Source of the DNA: Muribaculum sp.
GTDB lineage: Bacteria > Bacteroidota > Bacteroidia > Bacteroidales > Muribaculaceae
Direction of reading: 5' to 3'
Assembly: GCA_023666965.1 (NCBI GenBank)
Contig: JAMPAZ010000004.1
Span: forward strand, 1 to 64,000
DNA: 64,000 bases
The notes under the pieces are model-generated. The model did no database searches. It was not told the DNA's origin and saw nothing but the letters and a program-made list of their open reading frames with translations. Of the stretch, positions 15,695 to 26,121 are shown one piece after another (position 1 is the stretch's first letter; each line of letters opens with the position of its first letter). A program made the position numbers and the translations under genes.

Positions 15695-16804
15695 TCAATC
15701 AAATATTTTGTCCCAATCTTTCCACACCACTTCGTAGCCAAGCTCCTTTATGCGGTCGGCTACCTCCTTGGGGGTTCGTTCGTCGCTGACGGTGAATTGT
15801 TCGAGCGATTCAGGTGCCACTGAGTAGCCTCCTGGGTCTGTTTTGCTGCCGGCGCTCATCGAGGTGACCCCGAGGCGCATCATGTTGTCGCGGAATGAGG
15901 AATTTTCGCGGGTCGAATAGCTGATGTCAACGTCGTGGTCAAAGATTCTGAATGCAAATGTAAGTTGGGCCAGTTCTTTATCCGACATGACAACGTTTGG
16001 TTGAAAGTGACCCTCCGACGGTCGCATTCTCGGAAAATTGACTGAATACTTGGTCTTCCAATAATTTTTGCGGAGATATTGGAGATGCCTTGCCATCATT
16101 GTTACGTCAGTCCTCCAGTCTTCAAGCCCGATTAACACGCCCATTCCGATTTTATGCACGCCGGCTTGTCCCATACGGTCGTAACCGTTCAGGCGCCAGT
16201 CGAATATAGACTTCATGCCTCTCGGATGGTATTTCTTATAATTTGCCTCATTGTATGTCTCTTGGAAGCACACTACGCCGTTCAGTCCCGATTTTGTGAG
16301 CCTGTAGTAACTCTCGGACTTCATCGGCATGACTTCGATGGTCAGATTGTTGAAATAAGGACGACACGTCTGAAGTGCTTCCTCAAGATAGTCCACTCCC
16401 GCTTTTGCGGGATGCTCGCCGGTGACGATGAGCAGATTTTCAAATGGCCCGAGACGGCGTATTGCCTCACATTCCTTTTTAATCTGATCCATGCTCAGTA
16501 TCGTACGCTCAAACGGATTGTTATGGTTAAATCCGCAATAGACACACGAGTTTGTGCACGCGTTAGTGATGTACAGCGGTATGTACATGCTTATGGTTTT
16601 GCCGAAGCGTTCCTGAGTGATTCGTTGACTTTTTTGTGCCATTTGCTCAAGATACGGGATAGCCGCCGGTGATATAAGTGCCATAAAGTCGTCGACATCT
16701 AGATGCTCCTTGTCTAAAGCAATCTCTACATCGCGCCCGGTCTTTGATGCAATGCATCGGGTGGTATCGTCCCAACTATATTTCTTTATTTCGTCATAAA
16801 ACAT
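15695..16804 (-). CDS. thiH: 2-iminoacetate synthase (tyrosine lyase)
   Basis: A 369-residue radical-SAM enzyme that cleaves L-tyrosine to 2-iminoacetate (dehydroglycine) and p-cresol, supplying the thiazole ring nitrogen and carbons without oxygen. The [4Fe-4S] motif CTNSCVYC is at residues 83-90 (CxxxCxxC), followed by GFNHNNPF. VTGEHPAKAG and EVMPM are typical ThiH blocks. Using ThiH instead of the oxygen-dependent ThiO fits an anaerobe. It follows thiC by 9 nt and works with ThiG and ThiS. Confidence 0.96.
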   Translation of the reverse strand: MFYDEIKKYSWDDTTRCIASKTGRDVEIALDKEHLDVDDFMALISPAAIPYLEQMAQKSQRITQERFGKTISMYIPLYITNACTNSCVYCGFNHNNPFERTILSMDQIKKECEAIRRLGPFENLLIVTGEHPAKAGVDYLEEALQTCRPYFNNLTIEVMPMKSESYYRLTKSGLNGVVCFQETYNEANYKKYHPRGMKSIFDWRLNGYDRMGQAGVHKIGMGVLIGLEDWRTDVTMMARHLQYLRKNYWKTKYSVNFPRMRPSEGHFQPNVVMSDKELAQLTFAFRIFDHDVDISYSTRENSSFRDNMMRLGVTSMSAGSKTDPGGYSVAPESLEQFTVSDERTPKEVADRIKELGYEVVWKDWDKIFD

Positions 16805-16813
16805 AATTACAGG

Positions 16814-19316
<2,503 letters not shown>

Positions 19317-19354
19317 TGTTAAACTGAATATTTTATGATTTTGCTATTATTCTA

Positions 19355-19975
19355 TCATTTTATGCCTAACCGTGCAAGTACGTTGCCGACATACTCTTTC
19401 GGGTCGGCGGCGTTGATGATGGCTCCGGACATGGCTATGCCTTGTACTCCGGTTGACATGATGGAGTCAACATCGTCGATGGTGATTCCTCCTATTGCCA
19501 CTACGGGAAGTTTGTTGCCCTGTTCTTTGACGTAATCCATTATCGATCGGTAGCCCTCAAGTCCAAGCACCGGCGCTAATTTTTTCTTTGTCGATGTATA
19601 ACGGAATGGACCAAGGCCCACATAGTCGACATCGATTCCGCGCATCGACATTATATCGTCGGACGTATTCGCGGTGACACCGATTATGGCGTGGGGGCCG
19701 AGTATTTCACGCGCTTTACGTGGATCCATATCCTCTTTTCCGAGATGTACTCCGTGCACGCGTAATTCTTTAACCAATGCAACATTGTCGTCAATAACGA
19801 GTATCACTCCCGCGTCGCGACATATCGGAATAATCTCTTCCGCTGTTGATTTAAGTTCATCGTATGAAGCATCTTTCATACGTAGTTGCACCCACTTGCA
19901 GCCGCCTTCTACCACCATTTTAACTTCTTCCACGATAGAATAGCGGTCCGATGGGTTTGTTATAAATTGTAGCAT
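19355..19975 (-). CDS. thiE: Thiamine-phosphate synthase
   Basis: A 206-residue TIM barrel that couples HMP-PP with thiazole phosphate to give thiamine phosphate. WVQLRMK, DDNVAL, HGVHLGKEDM, DYVGLGPFRYTSTKK and VAIGGI are the ThiE motifs, with the pyrophosphate-contacting TSTKK intact. It is the better of two ThiE-like genes in tandem and is probably the working synthase. The gap to the upstream ThiE-like gene is 7 nt. Confidence 0.93.
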   Translation of the reverse strand: MLQFITNPSDRYSIVEEVKMVVEGGCKWVQLRMKDASYDELKSTAEEIIPICRDAGVILVIDDNVALVKELRVHGVHLGKEDMDPRKAREILGPHAIIGVTANTSDDIMSMRGIDVDYVGLGPFRYTSTKKKLAPVLGLEGYRSIMDYVKEQGNKLPVVAIGGITIDDVDSIMSTGVQGIAMSGAIINAADPKEYVGNVLARLGIK

Positions 19976-19982
19976 TTGATAA

Positions 19983-20558
19983 TTAATATTGTAGTCGGTC
20001 TATATCGTCGAGTTTAGCGGAGAGAGTTTCCAGGTCATTGCCGTCAAACAGGTGTCCGAGCATGGCGAAGCCTACGAACGGGAGTCCGGCAATGTCGCCG
20101 AGACGTTCCGGAGTTATTCCCCCTAAAGCCACGACTTTTCCTTCCGGAAGTGTCTTAAGCTCTTCCCGATGGAATCTTGATTGATATCCTATCTTGGAGA
20201 TACTGTCGAAAATAGGACTTAAAGTGACGTATTCGACCATGTCTGCCCAGACTCGAACCTCATTGATTGAGTGGCATGTACGGCTGACTGCTCCGTTATA
20301 ACGGGCGGGTGTCTCCGGACATCGAGAATTTAAATGTATTCCCCCGAGATTAAATTCGTGCAGAAGCTCGAAATGTCCGTGCAGTTTAAGTCTCTTGTGG
20401 AGGTGTGGATGCAGAGCCTCGATTATAGCCTTTACCTCTGATGTAGTGTGCGATGGGTGGCGTAGATGCACAAAATCCCATCCATGGTCGAGGATCATGG
20501 CTATTCGTCGCGGCTCGTCGTCCAAAATGTCCGGCGGGGTGATGGCAATTTTCAGCAT
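19983..20558 (-). CDS. ThiE/TenI-like protein
   Basis: A 191-residue relative of ThiE. It keeps FVHLRHP (ThiE: QLRxK), GGIHLNSRCP (ThiE: HLGxxD), YVTLSPIFDSISKIGYQ and VVALGGI, but the second Asp of the HLGxxD motif and the TxTK phosphate loop are changed. That pattern fits TenI-type thiazole tautomerases or divergent thiamine-phosphate synthases. A tautomerase that aromatises the ThiG product would make sense between thiS and thiE. Starts 5 nt after thiS. Confidence 0.75.
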   Translation of the reverse strand: MLKIAITPPDILDDEPRRIAMILDHGWDFVHLRHPSHTTSEVKAIIEALHPHLHKRLKLHGHFELLHEFNLGGIHLNSRCPETPARYNGAVSRTCHSINEVRVWADMVEYVTLSPIFDSISKIGYQSRFHREELKTLPEGKVVALGGITPERLGDIAGLPFVGFAMLGHLFDGNDLETLSAKLDDIDRLQY

Positions 20559-20563
20559 TCGGT

Positions 20564-20764
20564 TCAGCCGCCGTAATAGGGTTGAATCACCAATATTGAG
20601 TCGCCGTCTTTAAGCATTGTTGAGTCGCGGTCGATTAATTGCACGACTTCGCCGTTGAGGGCTGTGGCGATTCCGTCAGGGTTTATTCCTGCGAGATTAA
20701 GTGCTCCCTGAAGAGATGTATTGTCGGGAACTTCCATCTTTTTGTCGTTAACGGTAATATTCAT
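20564..20764 (-). CDS. thiS: Sulfur carrier protein ThiS
   Basis: A 66-residue ubiquitin-like protein ending in Gly-Gly (QPYYGG). The C-terminal glycine is adenylated and turned into a thiocarboxylate that gives sulfur to ThiG. Length and the MNITVNDKKME opening are typical. The adenylating partner ThiF is not in this window. Confidence 0.93.
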   Translation of the reverse strand: MNITVNDKKMEVPDNTSLQGALNLAGINPDGIATALNGEVVQLIDRDSTMLKDGDSILVIQPYYGG

Positions 20765-20787
20765 AATAAAATGTTTTTGGTTATGGT

Positions 20788-21606
20788 TCAGTTGATTATT
20801 GTCAGGGGTATCGGTGCAAACAGATGGTTGACTGGCCCGTGGCCGTGGCCCATGGTGACGTAGGCCCCGGTTTCAAGAGCGCGTGATATGTACTGTTTGG
20901 ACTCAATCACTGCTTTGGGTAGCGGATAGCCGAGAGCAAGGTACGATGCTATGGCAGACGAAAGTGTACATCCTGTGCCGTGTGTATTCGAGGTAGCTAC
21001 TCTCGGACTTGTCAGACGCACGGTCGGTTCGCCGGGGGCTATCGAAAGGATGTCTGTCGATTGAGAAGTGTCGCCACCCTCTATATCGCCGCCTTTAAGC
21101 AGGATGGCATTTGCCCCTAATTCGCGGAGACGCGTGATTTGGGCTTCGGGGTCGGCAACCCCTGTGATTTCTCTTGCCTCGGCTACGTTAGGCGTCACTA
21201 TTGTGCTCAACGGCAACAACAGCGACTTAACGGCCTCTATGGCATTGTCGTCGATGAGCTTGCTTCCGGATGTTGACACCATGACCGGGTCAAGGACTAT
21301 GTTTGTCGCCCGGTTGCGGACCAGTGCTTCTGCCGTGGCAACAACTATTTCTGTGCTGAACAGCATCCCGATTTTAACCGAATCGGGTCTAATATCGTCG
21401 TAGACGGCATCGATTTGGCCTGCTACGATGCCAGGGTCGATTCCCTGAACGGCGCGTACTCCCATGGTGTTCTGGACGGTGATGGCCGTGATGGCCGTCA
21501 TTCCATAAACTCCCAGCGCCGACATGGTCTTCAAGTCGGCTTGCACACCGGCTCCCCCCGACGAATCGGAGCCTGCTATCGTTAGTGCTGTAACGTATCT
21601 GCCCAT
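20788..21606 (-). CDS. thiD: Hydroxymethylpyrimidine (phosphate) kinase
   Basis: A 272-residue ribokinase-fold enzyme that phosphorylates HMP and HMP-P to HMP-PP for ThiE. ALTIAGSDSSGGAGVQADLK is the N-terminal signature, NVAEAREITG and LLKGGDIEGG follow, and NTHGTGCTLSSA contains the anion hole and catalytic Asp-equivalent region (GTGC). It is the first gene after the TPP riboswitch. Confidence 0.96.
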   Translation of the reverse strand: MGRYVTALTIAGSDSSGGAGVQADLKTMSALGVYGMTAITAITVQNTMGVRAVQGIDPGIVAGQIDAVYDDIRPDSVKIGMLFSTEIVVATAEALVRNRATNIVLDPVMVSTSGSKLIDDNAIEAVKSLLLPLSTIVTPNVAEAREITGVADPEAQITRLRELGANAILLKGGDIEGGDTSQSTDILSIAPGEPTVRLTSPRVATSNTHGTGCTLSSAIASYLALGYPLPKAVIESKQYISRALETGAYVTMGHGHGPVNHLFAPIPLTIIN

Positions 21607-21652
21607 ATTAATCTATGCATCTTTAGTTAAAACAAACAGCTAATGCAAAAAG

Positions 21653-21701
21653 ATTGCCGAGAGGCGAAGTTGGGTAGGAAAGCTGAGTGTGGGTCGGCAA
21701 T
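21653..21701 (-). terminator. Putative expression platform terminator of the TPP riboswitch
   Basis: On the minus strand ATTGCCGA (21694-21701) pairs with TCGGCAAT (21653-21660), and the second arm is followed by CTTTTTG. It lies 43 nt after the aptamer and 47 nt before thiD, where a riboswitch-controlled terminator would be expected. The loop is long (33 nt), so this is tentative. Confidence 0.4.
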
Positions 21702-21743
21702 GGTGCAGAATTTGGCGATATTACATCTCGCCTTACTTGTTTA

Positions 21744-21833
21744 CAATCCCTTCGCCGGCGTTACCCGTAGCAGGTTCGTAGGGTCTAATCTCAGCTCACT
21801 CATATCCTTTTCGGCCGGTGGCACCCCTTTGTC
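21744..21833 (-). ncRNA. TPP riboswitch (Thi box)
   Basis: On the minus strand the conserved segments appear in order: GGGGTGC, GAGCTGAGATTAGACCC, GAACCTG, and CGGGTAACGCCGGCGAAGGG. The outer ends (ACAA and TTGT) close helix P1. Thiamine pyrophosphate binding should turn down the thiDS-tenI-EGCH operon that starts at 21606. Confidence 0.95.
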
Positions 21834-21845
21834 ATTAAGTATTGG

Positions 21846-21877
21846 CAAATTTATATAGATTCCGTGTAACGGCCAAA
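21846..21877 (-). promoter_or_regulatory. Promoter of the thiamine operon
   Basis: Minus-strand TTTG (21874-21877), exactly 20 nt, then TAAATTTG (21846-21853). Transcription would begin about 5 nt later, right at the riboswitch 5' end. Confidence 0.75.
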
Positions 21878-21928
21878 TACGCAACCGACTTTTTTAACAA
21901 TATTTTGTAATAGTGCTATATAAAATAA

Positions 21929-21974
21929 GCCAAAGCTCTAATCGCTTCCGCAAAGAAGCTTTTAAAGCTTTGGC
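21929..21974 (-). terminator. Terminator of kbl
   Basis: GCCAAAGCT (21929-21937) pairs with AGCTTTGGC (21966-21974), with an inner hairpin GCTTC-CGCAAA-GAAGC. Reading on the minus strand it follows the kbl stop by 33 nt and is followed by TTATTTTATA. Confidence 0.65.
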
Positions 21975-22007
21975 ATACAAATATCGGTACTCTTTATGAC
22001 GTGTATA

Positions 22008-23201
22008 TTACTTTATCACGTTCAGTTTTTTACCTACTTTGATGAATGCGTTGATAGCGCGGTCGAGTTGCTCGCGATTATGTCCGGCAGAAAGCTGTAC
22101 GCGAATACGCGCTTGTCCCTTCGGCACTACCGGATAATAGAAACCTGTAACATATATGCCCTCTTTCTGCATTTCGGCGGCAAAGTCTTGCGATAACTTT
22201 GCATCGTAGAGCATGACGGCGCAGATGGCCGATTGAGTAGGCTTGATGTCGAATCCTGCCTCCAGCATTTTAGTGCGGAAATACTCCACGTTTTCCATAA
22301 GCTTGCTGTGGAGTTCCGAACTTTCGCCGAGCATTTTGAACATTTCCAGACTTGCGCCTACGATGCCCGGAGCAACGGAATTGGAGAACAAGTAGGGGCG
22401 CGAACGTTGACGGAGCATGTCGATAATCTCTTTGCGACCTGTCGTGAATCCACCCATGGCTCCTCCAAACGACTTGCCGAGGGTTCCGGTAAAAATGTCT
22501 ATTTTACCGTAAAGGTCATACTTCTCTGCTACTCCGTGTCCTGTCGGGCCGACCACTCCTGCCGAATGGCTTTCGTCGACCATGACGAGTGCGTCGTATT
22601 TTTCGGCAAGCTCGACAATATTGTCCATCGGAGCCACGTTGCCGTCCATTGAGAATACGCCGTCGGTGGCTATGATTCTGAACCGTTGAGCTTGGGCTTC
22701 CTGCAGGCAGCGTTCAAGCTCGGCCATGTCGGCATTGGCATATCTGTAGCGTTTTGCTTTGCACAGGCGTACGCCGTCAATAATTGATGCATGGTTGAGG
22801 GCATCGCTTATGATGGCGTCTTCCTCGGTCAGCAATGGCTCGAAAAGACCGCCGTTAGCATCGAAACAAGCCGCATATAAGATGGTATCTTCTGTCTTGA
22901 AATATTCGCTGATCGCTTTTTCCAGCTCTTTGTGTAGGTCTTGTGTTCCGCAGATGAATCTTACCGACGACATTCCATAGCCGTGGGTGTCCATTGCCCG
23001 CTTTGAAGCCTCAATTAGCCGTGAGTTGTCGGAAAGTCCCAAATAGTTGTTGGCGCAGAAGTTCAAAACCTCTCCTGTGGTGCCCTCAACCTTGATTCCT
23101 GCCTTTTGTGGCGATGTGATTATACGTTCGTTTTTGTACAGTCCTGCATCTTTGATGTCCTGTAACTCTTTCTCCAAATGTGATTTAAAATTTGTGTACA
23201 T
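22008..23201 (-). CDS. kbl: Glycine C-acetyltransferase (2-amino-3-ketobutyrate CoA ligase)
   Basis: A 397-residue PLP enzyme of the alpha-oxoamine synthase family that cleaves 2-amino-3-oxobutyrate with CoA to glycine and acetyl-CoA. FCANNYLGLS and MSSVRFICGTQ are family signatures, MVDESHSAGVVG binds the cofactor, and the Schiff-base lysine is in TGTLGKSFGGAMGG. Length matches E. coli Kbl (398). The divergent neighbour at 23323 is a threonine dehydrogenase-like protein, which makes its substrate; together they form the threonine-to-glycine route. Confidence 0.95.
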   Translation of the reverse strand: MYTNFKSHLEKELQDIKDAGLYKNERIITSPQKAGIKVEGTTGEVLNFCANNYLGLSDNSRLIEASKRAMDTHGYGMSSVRFICGTQDLHKELEKAISEYFKTEDTILYAACFDANGGLFEPLLTEEDAIISDALNHASIIDGVRLCKAKRYRYANADMAELERCLQEAQAQRFRIIATDGVFSMDGNVAPMDNIVELAEKYDALVMVDESHSAGVVGPTGHGVAEKYDLYGKIDIFTGTLGKSFGGAMGGFTTGRKEIIDMLRQRSRPYLFSNSVAPGIVGASLEMFKMLGESSELHSKLMENVEYFRTKMLEAGFDIKPTQSAICAVMLYDAKLSQDFAAEMQKEGIYVTGFYYPVVPKGQARIRVQLSAGHNREQLDRAINAFIKVGKKLNVIK

Positions 23202-23233
23202 GGTGAAGTGAGTTTTAACTAAAAAATTTTCCC

Positions 23234-23241
23234 CAAAATTA
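23234..23241 (-). promoter_or_regulatory. Putative -7 box of kbl
   Basis: TAATTTTG on the minus strand, 32 nt before the ATG at 23201. No -33 match. Confidence 0.4.
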
Positions 23242-23264
23242 AGGAAAAATCAGATTAAATGGCG

Positions 23265-23272
23265 TAATTTTG
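23265..23272 (+). promoter_or_regulatory. Putative -7 box of the threonine dehydrogenase-like gene
   Basis: TAATTTTG on the plus strand, 50 nt before the ATG at 23323. It mirrors the kbl box 24 nt away, so the two divergent promoters overlap back to back. Confidence 0.4.
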
Positions 23273-23322
23273 CGGAATAAAAATTCAGAAAATATAAAGA
23301 AATTGTCTAAACTTTTTTTGCA

Positions 23323-24300
23323 ATGAAGAATGTTCTGATAATTGGAGCTACAGGCCAGATCGGCACTGAGCTTACCATGAAATTGCGCGGTATGTATCCC
23401 AACGGCAATGTAGTGGCCGGATTTATTAAAGGCGCAGAGCCTAAAGGGGTGTTGGCTGAAAGCGGTCCATCGGCAGAGGTGGACATTACCAATCCAAATC
23501 AGATTGCCGATGCGGTTGAAAAATACAATGTTGACACAATCTATAATTTAGCTGCCCTGCTCAGTGCAGTAGCAGAGGCTCGTCCTCAGCTTGCTTGGAA
23601 GATTGGCGTAGGCGGCCTGTATAACACTCTTGAGGTGGCACGTGAAAAGGGCTGTGCGGTGTTTACTCCGAGTTCGATTGGCTCTTTCGGCCCCGATACT
23701 CCCCACGACCGTACCCCACAGGACACCATTCAGCGTCCCCGTACGATATACGGTGTCACTAAGGTGACCGGTGAGATGCTGTCCGACTATTATGCTCGAC
23801 GTTTCGGTGTAGATACGCGCTCAGTACGTTTTCCCGGACTTATCTCATACGTAGCCCCTCCCGGTGGCGGCACCACTGACTATGCCGTAGATATTTACTA
23901 TTCGGCTGTAAAGGGCGAGACATTTAAATGTCCGCTTCATGCAGGCACCTTTATGGACATGATGTACATGCCCGATGCTCTTCGCGCCGCCGTCGAGATT
24001 ATGGAAGCTGATCCCTCTCGGCTCGTTCACAGAAACTCGTTCAACATAGCTTCAATGAGCTTTGACCCCGAAATCATATATAACAAGATTAAAGAATATG
24101 TCCCGGAATTCCGTATGGAATACGAACAGGATCCGTTGCGTCAGGCTATTGCCGATTCTTGGCCTAATTCCCTTGACGACACTTGTGCCCGCGAGGAGTG
24201 GGATTGGAAGCCGGAATATGATCTCGACAAGATGACTCAAGATATGCTGAAACATCTGCGTATAAAATTGGGCGTTGCTGAAAAGGAGATGGCTTTATAA
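23323..24300 (+). CDS. NAD-dependent epimerase-family L-threonine 3-dehydrogenase
   Basis: A 325-residue short-chain (extended SDR) enzyme. GATGQIGTEL (8-17) binds NAD, and the catalytic Tyr and Lys are in TIYGVTKVTGE. The block RFPGLISYVAPPGGGTTDYAVDIY-type is characteristic of the SDR-type threonine dehydrogenases that replace the zinc enzyme in many Bacteroidota. It oxidises threonine to 2-amino-3-oxobutyrate, the Kbl substrate, and is divergent from kbl across 121 nt. I am fairly sure of the function because of that context. Confidence 0.88.
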   Translation: MKNVLIIGATGQIGTELTMKLRGMYPNGNVVAGFIKGAEPKGVLAESGPSAEVDITNPNQIADAVEKYNVDTIYNLAALLSAVAEARPQLAWKIGVGGLYNTLEVAREKGCAVFTPSSIGSFGPDTPHDRTPQDTIQRPRTIYGVTKVTGEMLSDYYARRFGVDTRSVRFPGLISYVAPPGGGTTDYAVDIYYSAVKGETFKCPLHAGTFMDMMYMPDALRAAVEIMEADPSRLVHRNSFNIASMSFDPEIIYNKIKEYVPEFRMEYEQDPLRQAIADSWPNSLDDTCAREEWDWKPEYDLDKMTQDMLKHLRIKLGVAEKEMAL

Positions 24301-24321
24301 TAACTGATTAATTTAAGGTAA

Positions 24322-25626
24322 ATGACTAAGTACGGACCTTCTGTCGAGGGATTAATGCAGTTCATGGACGACAGCGTATGCAATTTTTTTGCGGTACATA
24401 CACTGCGGAAGATGCTCGACGATGCCGGATTTTCCATGTTGAATCCGAAGGATAAATGGACATTGGAGCGTGGCGGAAAATATTATATAGTTAAGAACGA
24501 TTCAGCGCTTTTTGCCTTTGTCGTAGGCATGGGGGAGAGCTATGACGGATTCAAGATAATTTCTGCCCACAGCGATTCACCCGGTTTTCGGATAAAGCCC
24601 AGTCCGGAGATGCTTTCCGACGGTTGGGTAATGAAACTCAACACGGAAGTCTATGGAGGTCCGATATTGTACACTTGGTTTGACCGTCCGCTTTCGATTG
24701 CAGGTCGAGTGTTGCTAAAAAGTACCGATCCGCTACATCCGGTGACTAAATTGGTCAAATTTGACCGTCCGCTTTTGACTATACCTCATTTAGCCATCCA
24801 CTTTAACCGTGCGGTCAATGAGGGCAATCATTTGTCAAAGCAGAAAGATATGCTTCCTGTGATCGGCATAATAAAAGATTTGTCGGAAAAGGGTGGGTAT
24901 GTGCAGCGCTTGGTGGCCAAAGAACTCGGGGTGGATTGCTCTGAGATTATTGACTTTGACTTGTCGCTTTACGATACGACAAAAGCCGTGCTTTTAGGTG
25001 TGAACGACGAATTTGTCACATCCGGACGCCTTGACGACTTGTCGATGGTACATGCCGCCGTATCGGCTCTGTTGACTGCCGATGGCAGTGATTGCCGGAC
25101 TCGCGTTATGGCTATATTTGACAATGAAGAGACCGGTTCGGGAACTAAACAGGGTGCCGCGTCGCCTGTGTTGATGAATATGATGCGCCGTATTACAGCG
25201 TCACTCGGCGGTTCGGAAGAAGACTATTTGAGAGGAATTGCAAATTCGTTTATGGTGTCGGCCGACAACGCCCATGCGCTTCATCCAAACTATCCTGAAA
25301 AGCAAGATCCAACGAATCATCCCGTGGTAGGAGGTGGACCGGTGATTAAAATAAATGCTAACTGCAAGTATATGACTGATGCCGACTCGGCCGCAGTGTT
25401 TAAAAGTATTTGCGACATGGCGGGAGTTCCTTGTCAATATTTCGTCAATCACTCTGATGTTGCCGGAGGGTCGACACTCGGAAATATCCTGACTTCGCAG
25501 ATTGATCTCCGAGGCGTTGATATGGGTGCGCCCCTGTGGGCAATGCATTCCGTGCGCGAAACGGCCTCAGTAGCCGATCACCTGAACACAATCAAAGCAT
25601 TCCGACAGTTCTACGAACTCTCCTGA
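24322..25626 (+). CDS. M18 family aminopeptidase
   Basis: A 434-residue zinc peptidase, most like ApeB/aspartyl aminopeptidase, which removes N-terminal acidic or other residues from cytosolic peptides. ISAHSDSPGFR carries the first metal ligand His, SGRLDDLSM the bridging Asp, FDNEETGSGTKQGA the catalytic Glu and a ligand, and VSADNAHALHPNYP the next ligands. NHSDVAGGSTLGN near the end holds the final His. Length is usual. It starts 21 nt after the threonine dehydrogenase gene and may be co-transcribed. Confidence 0.93.
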   Translation: MTKYGPSVEGLMQFMDDSVCNFFAVHTLRKMLDDAGFSMLNPKDKWTLERGGKYYIVKNDSALFAFVVGMGESYDGFKIISAHSDSPGFRIKPSPEMLSDGWVMKLNTEVYGGPILYTWFDRPLSIAGRVLLKSTDPLHPVTKLVKFDRPLLTIPHLAIHFNRAVNEGNHLSKQKDMLPVIGIIKDLSEKGGYVQRLVAKELGVDCSEIIDFDLSLYDTTKAVLLGVNDEFVTSGRLDDLSMVHAAVSALLTADGSDCRTRVMAIFDNEETGSGTKQGAASPVLMNMMRRITASLGGSEEDYLRGIANSFMVSADNAHALHPNYPEKQDPTNHPVVGGGPVIKINANCKYMTDADSAAVFKSICDMAGVPCQYFVNHSDVAGGSTLGNILTSQIDLRGVDMGAPLWAMHSVRETASVADHLNTIKAFRQFYELS

Positions 25627-25630
25627 CATC

Positions 25631-25705
25631 CTTTGTAAGCCGGGGAGAGCGTCGGGAAACCAATTCCGGTAATTCGTTAGAAGTTAAATCTTTATGTAGC
25701 CGGGG
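25631..25705. repeat. Imperfect 75-bp direct repeat, copy A
   Basis: This segment (starting CTTTGTAAGCCGGGG and ending in TTTATGTAGCCGGGG) recurs at 25986-26060 with about 90% identity, most clearly over GGGAAACCAATTCCGG and AATTCGTTAGAA. Each copy contains small CCGG and GGAA/TTCC dyads. The whole 25627-26121 interval has no credible gene. Confidence 0.65.
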
Positions 25706-25753
25706 AGATTGTCAGAATAGCATTTGCTTCTGAAAGAAGCTTTAAAATTGTAT

Positions 25754-25791
25754 AGCCGGGTAAAGCGGTCGTCAGACCGATTTGCCCGGTT
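25754..25791 (+). terminator. Terminator-like hairpin after the M18 peptidase
   Basis: Arms 25754-25770 and 25775-25791 (GCCGGGTAAAGCGGTC and GACCGATTTGCCCGGT) form a 17-bp imperfect stem with a GTCA loop, followed by TTATATT. The same hairpin family occurs at 56111-56148 downstream of yebC. Confidence 0.6.
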
Positions 25792-25985
25792 TTATATTGG
25801 AGTAATATGCGAAATCTGCAAAGATTTATTGTTGATTAATAAGTTGTTAAATCTTTCGAGATTTAATTGCTGTTTCAAACATAAACCGGAGATAGGCGCG
25901 TTGCGCCAATCCCAGGCTAATCAGTTTTGTGCATCTTTCAGATGCGATAATTCCATTTTAACACTGTCTCTTATCATTTTGAAAT

Positions 25986-26060
25986 CTTTATGTAACCGGG
26001 AGAGCGTAGGGAAACCAATTCCGGCAATTCGTTAGAAATTAAATCTTTATGTAGCCGGGG
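25986..26060. repeat. Imperfect 75-bp direct repeat, copy B
   Basis: Second copy of the 25631-25705 element, offset by 355 bp. The sub-motif CTTTATGTARCCGGG occurs at its start and at its end, suggesting a shorter unit repeated in tandem. Confidence 0.65.
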
Positions 26061-26081
26061 GTGAGCGAAGCGAACCCCCGG
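26055..26081. terminator. Hairpin before the GT2 gene end
   Basis: CCGGGGGT (26055-26062) and ACCCCCGG (26074-26081) form an 8-bp GC stem with an 11-nt loop. It lies 41 nt past the end of the minus-strand glycosyltransferase gene but lacks a clear T run, so it may be a repeat-associated palindrome rather than a true terminator. Confidence 0.4.
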
Positions 26082-26121
26082 TAATTGTATGAGAAAACGG
26101 CGCTACGCTTGCGAGAGCGCA

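Noticed and set aside
25724..26035. Open frame of about 100 codons in the repeat-rich gap
   Set aside because: Composed of repeat sequence, no recognisable domain, no promoter box; treated as non-coding.
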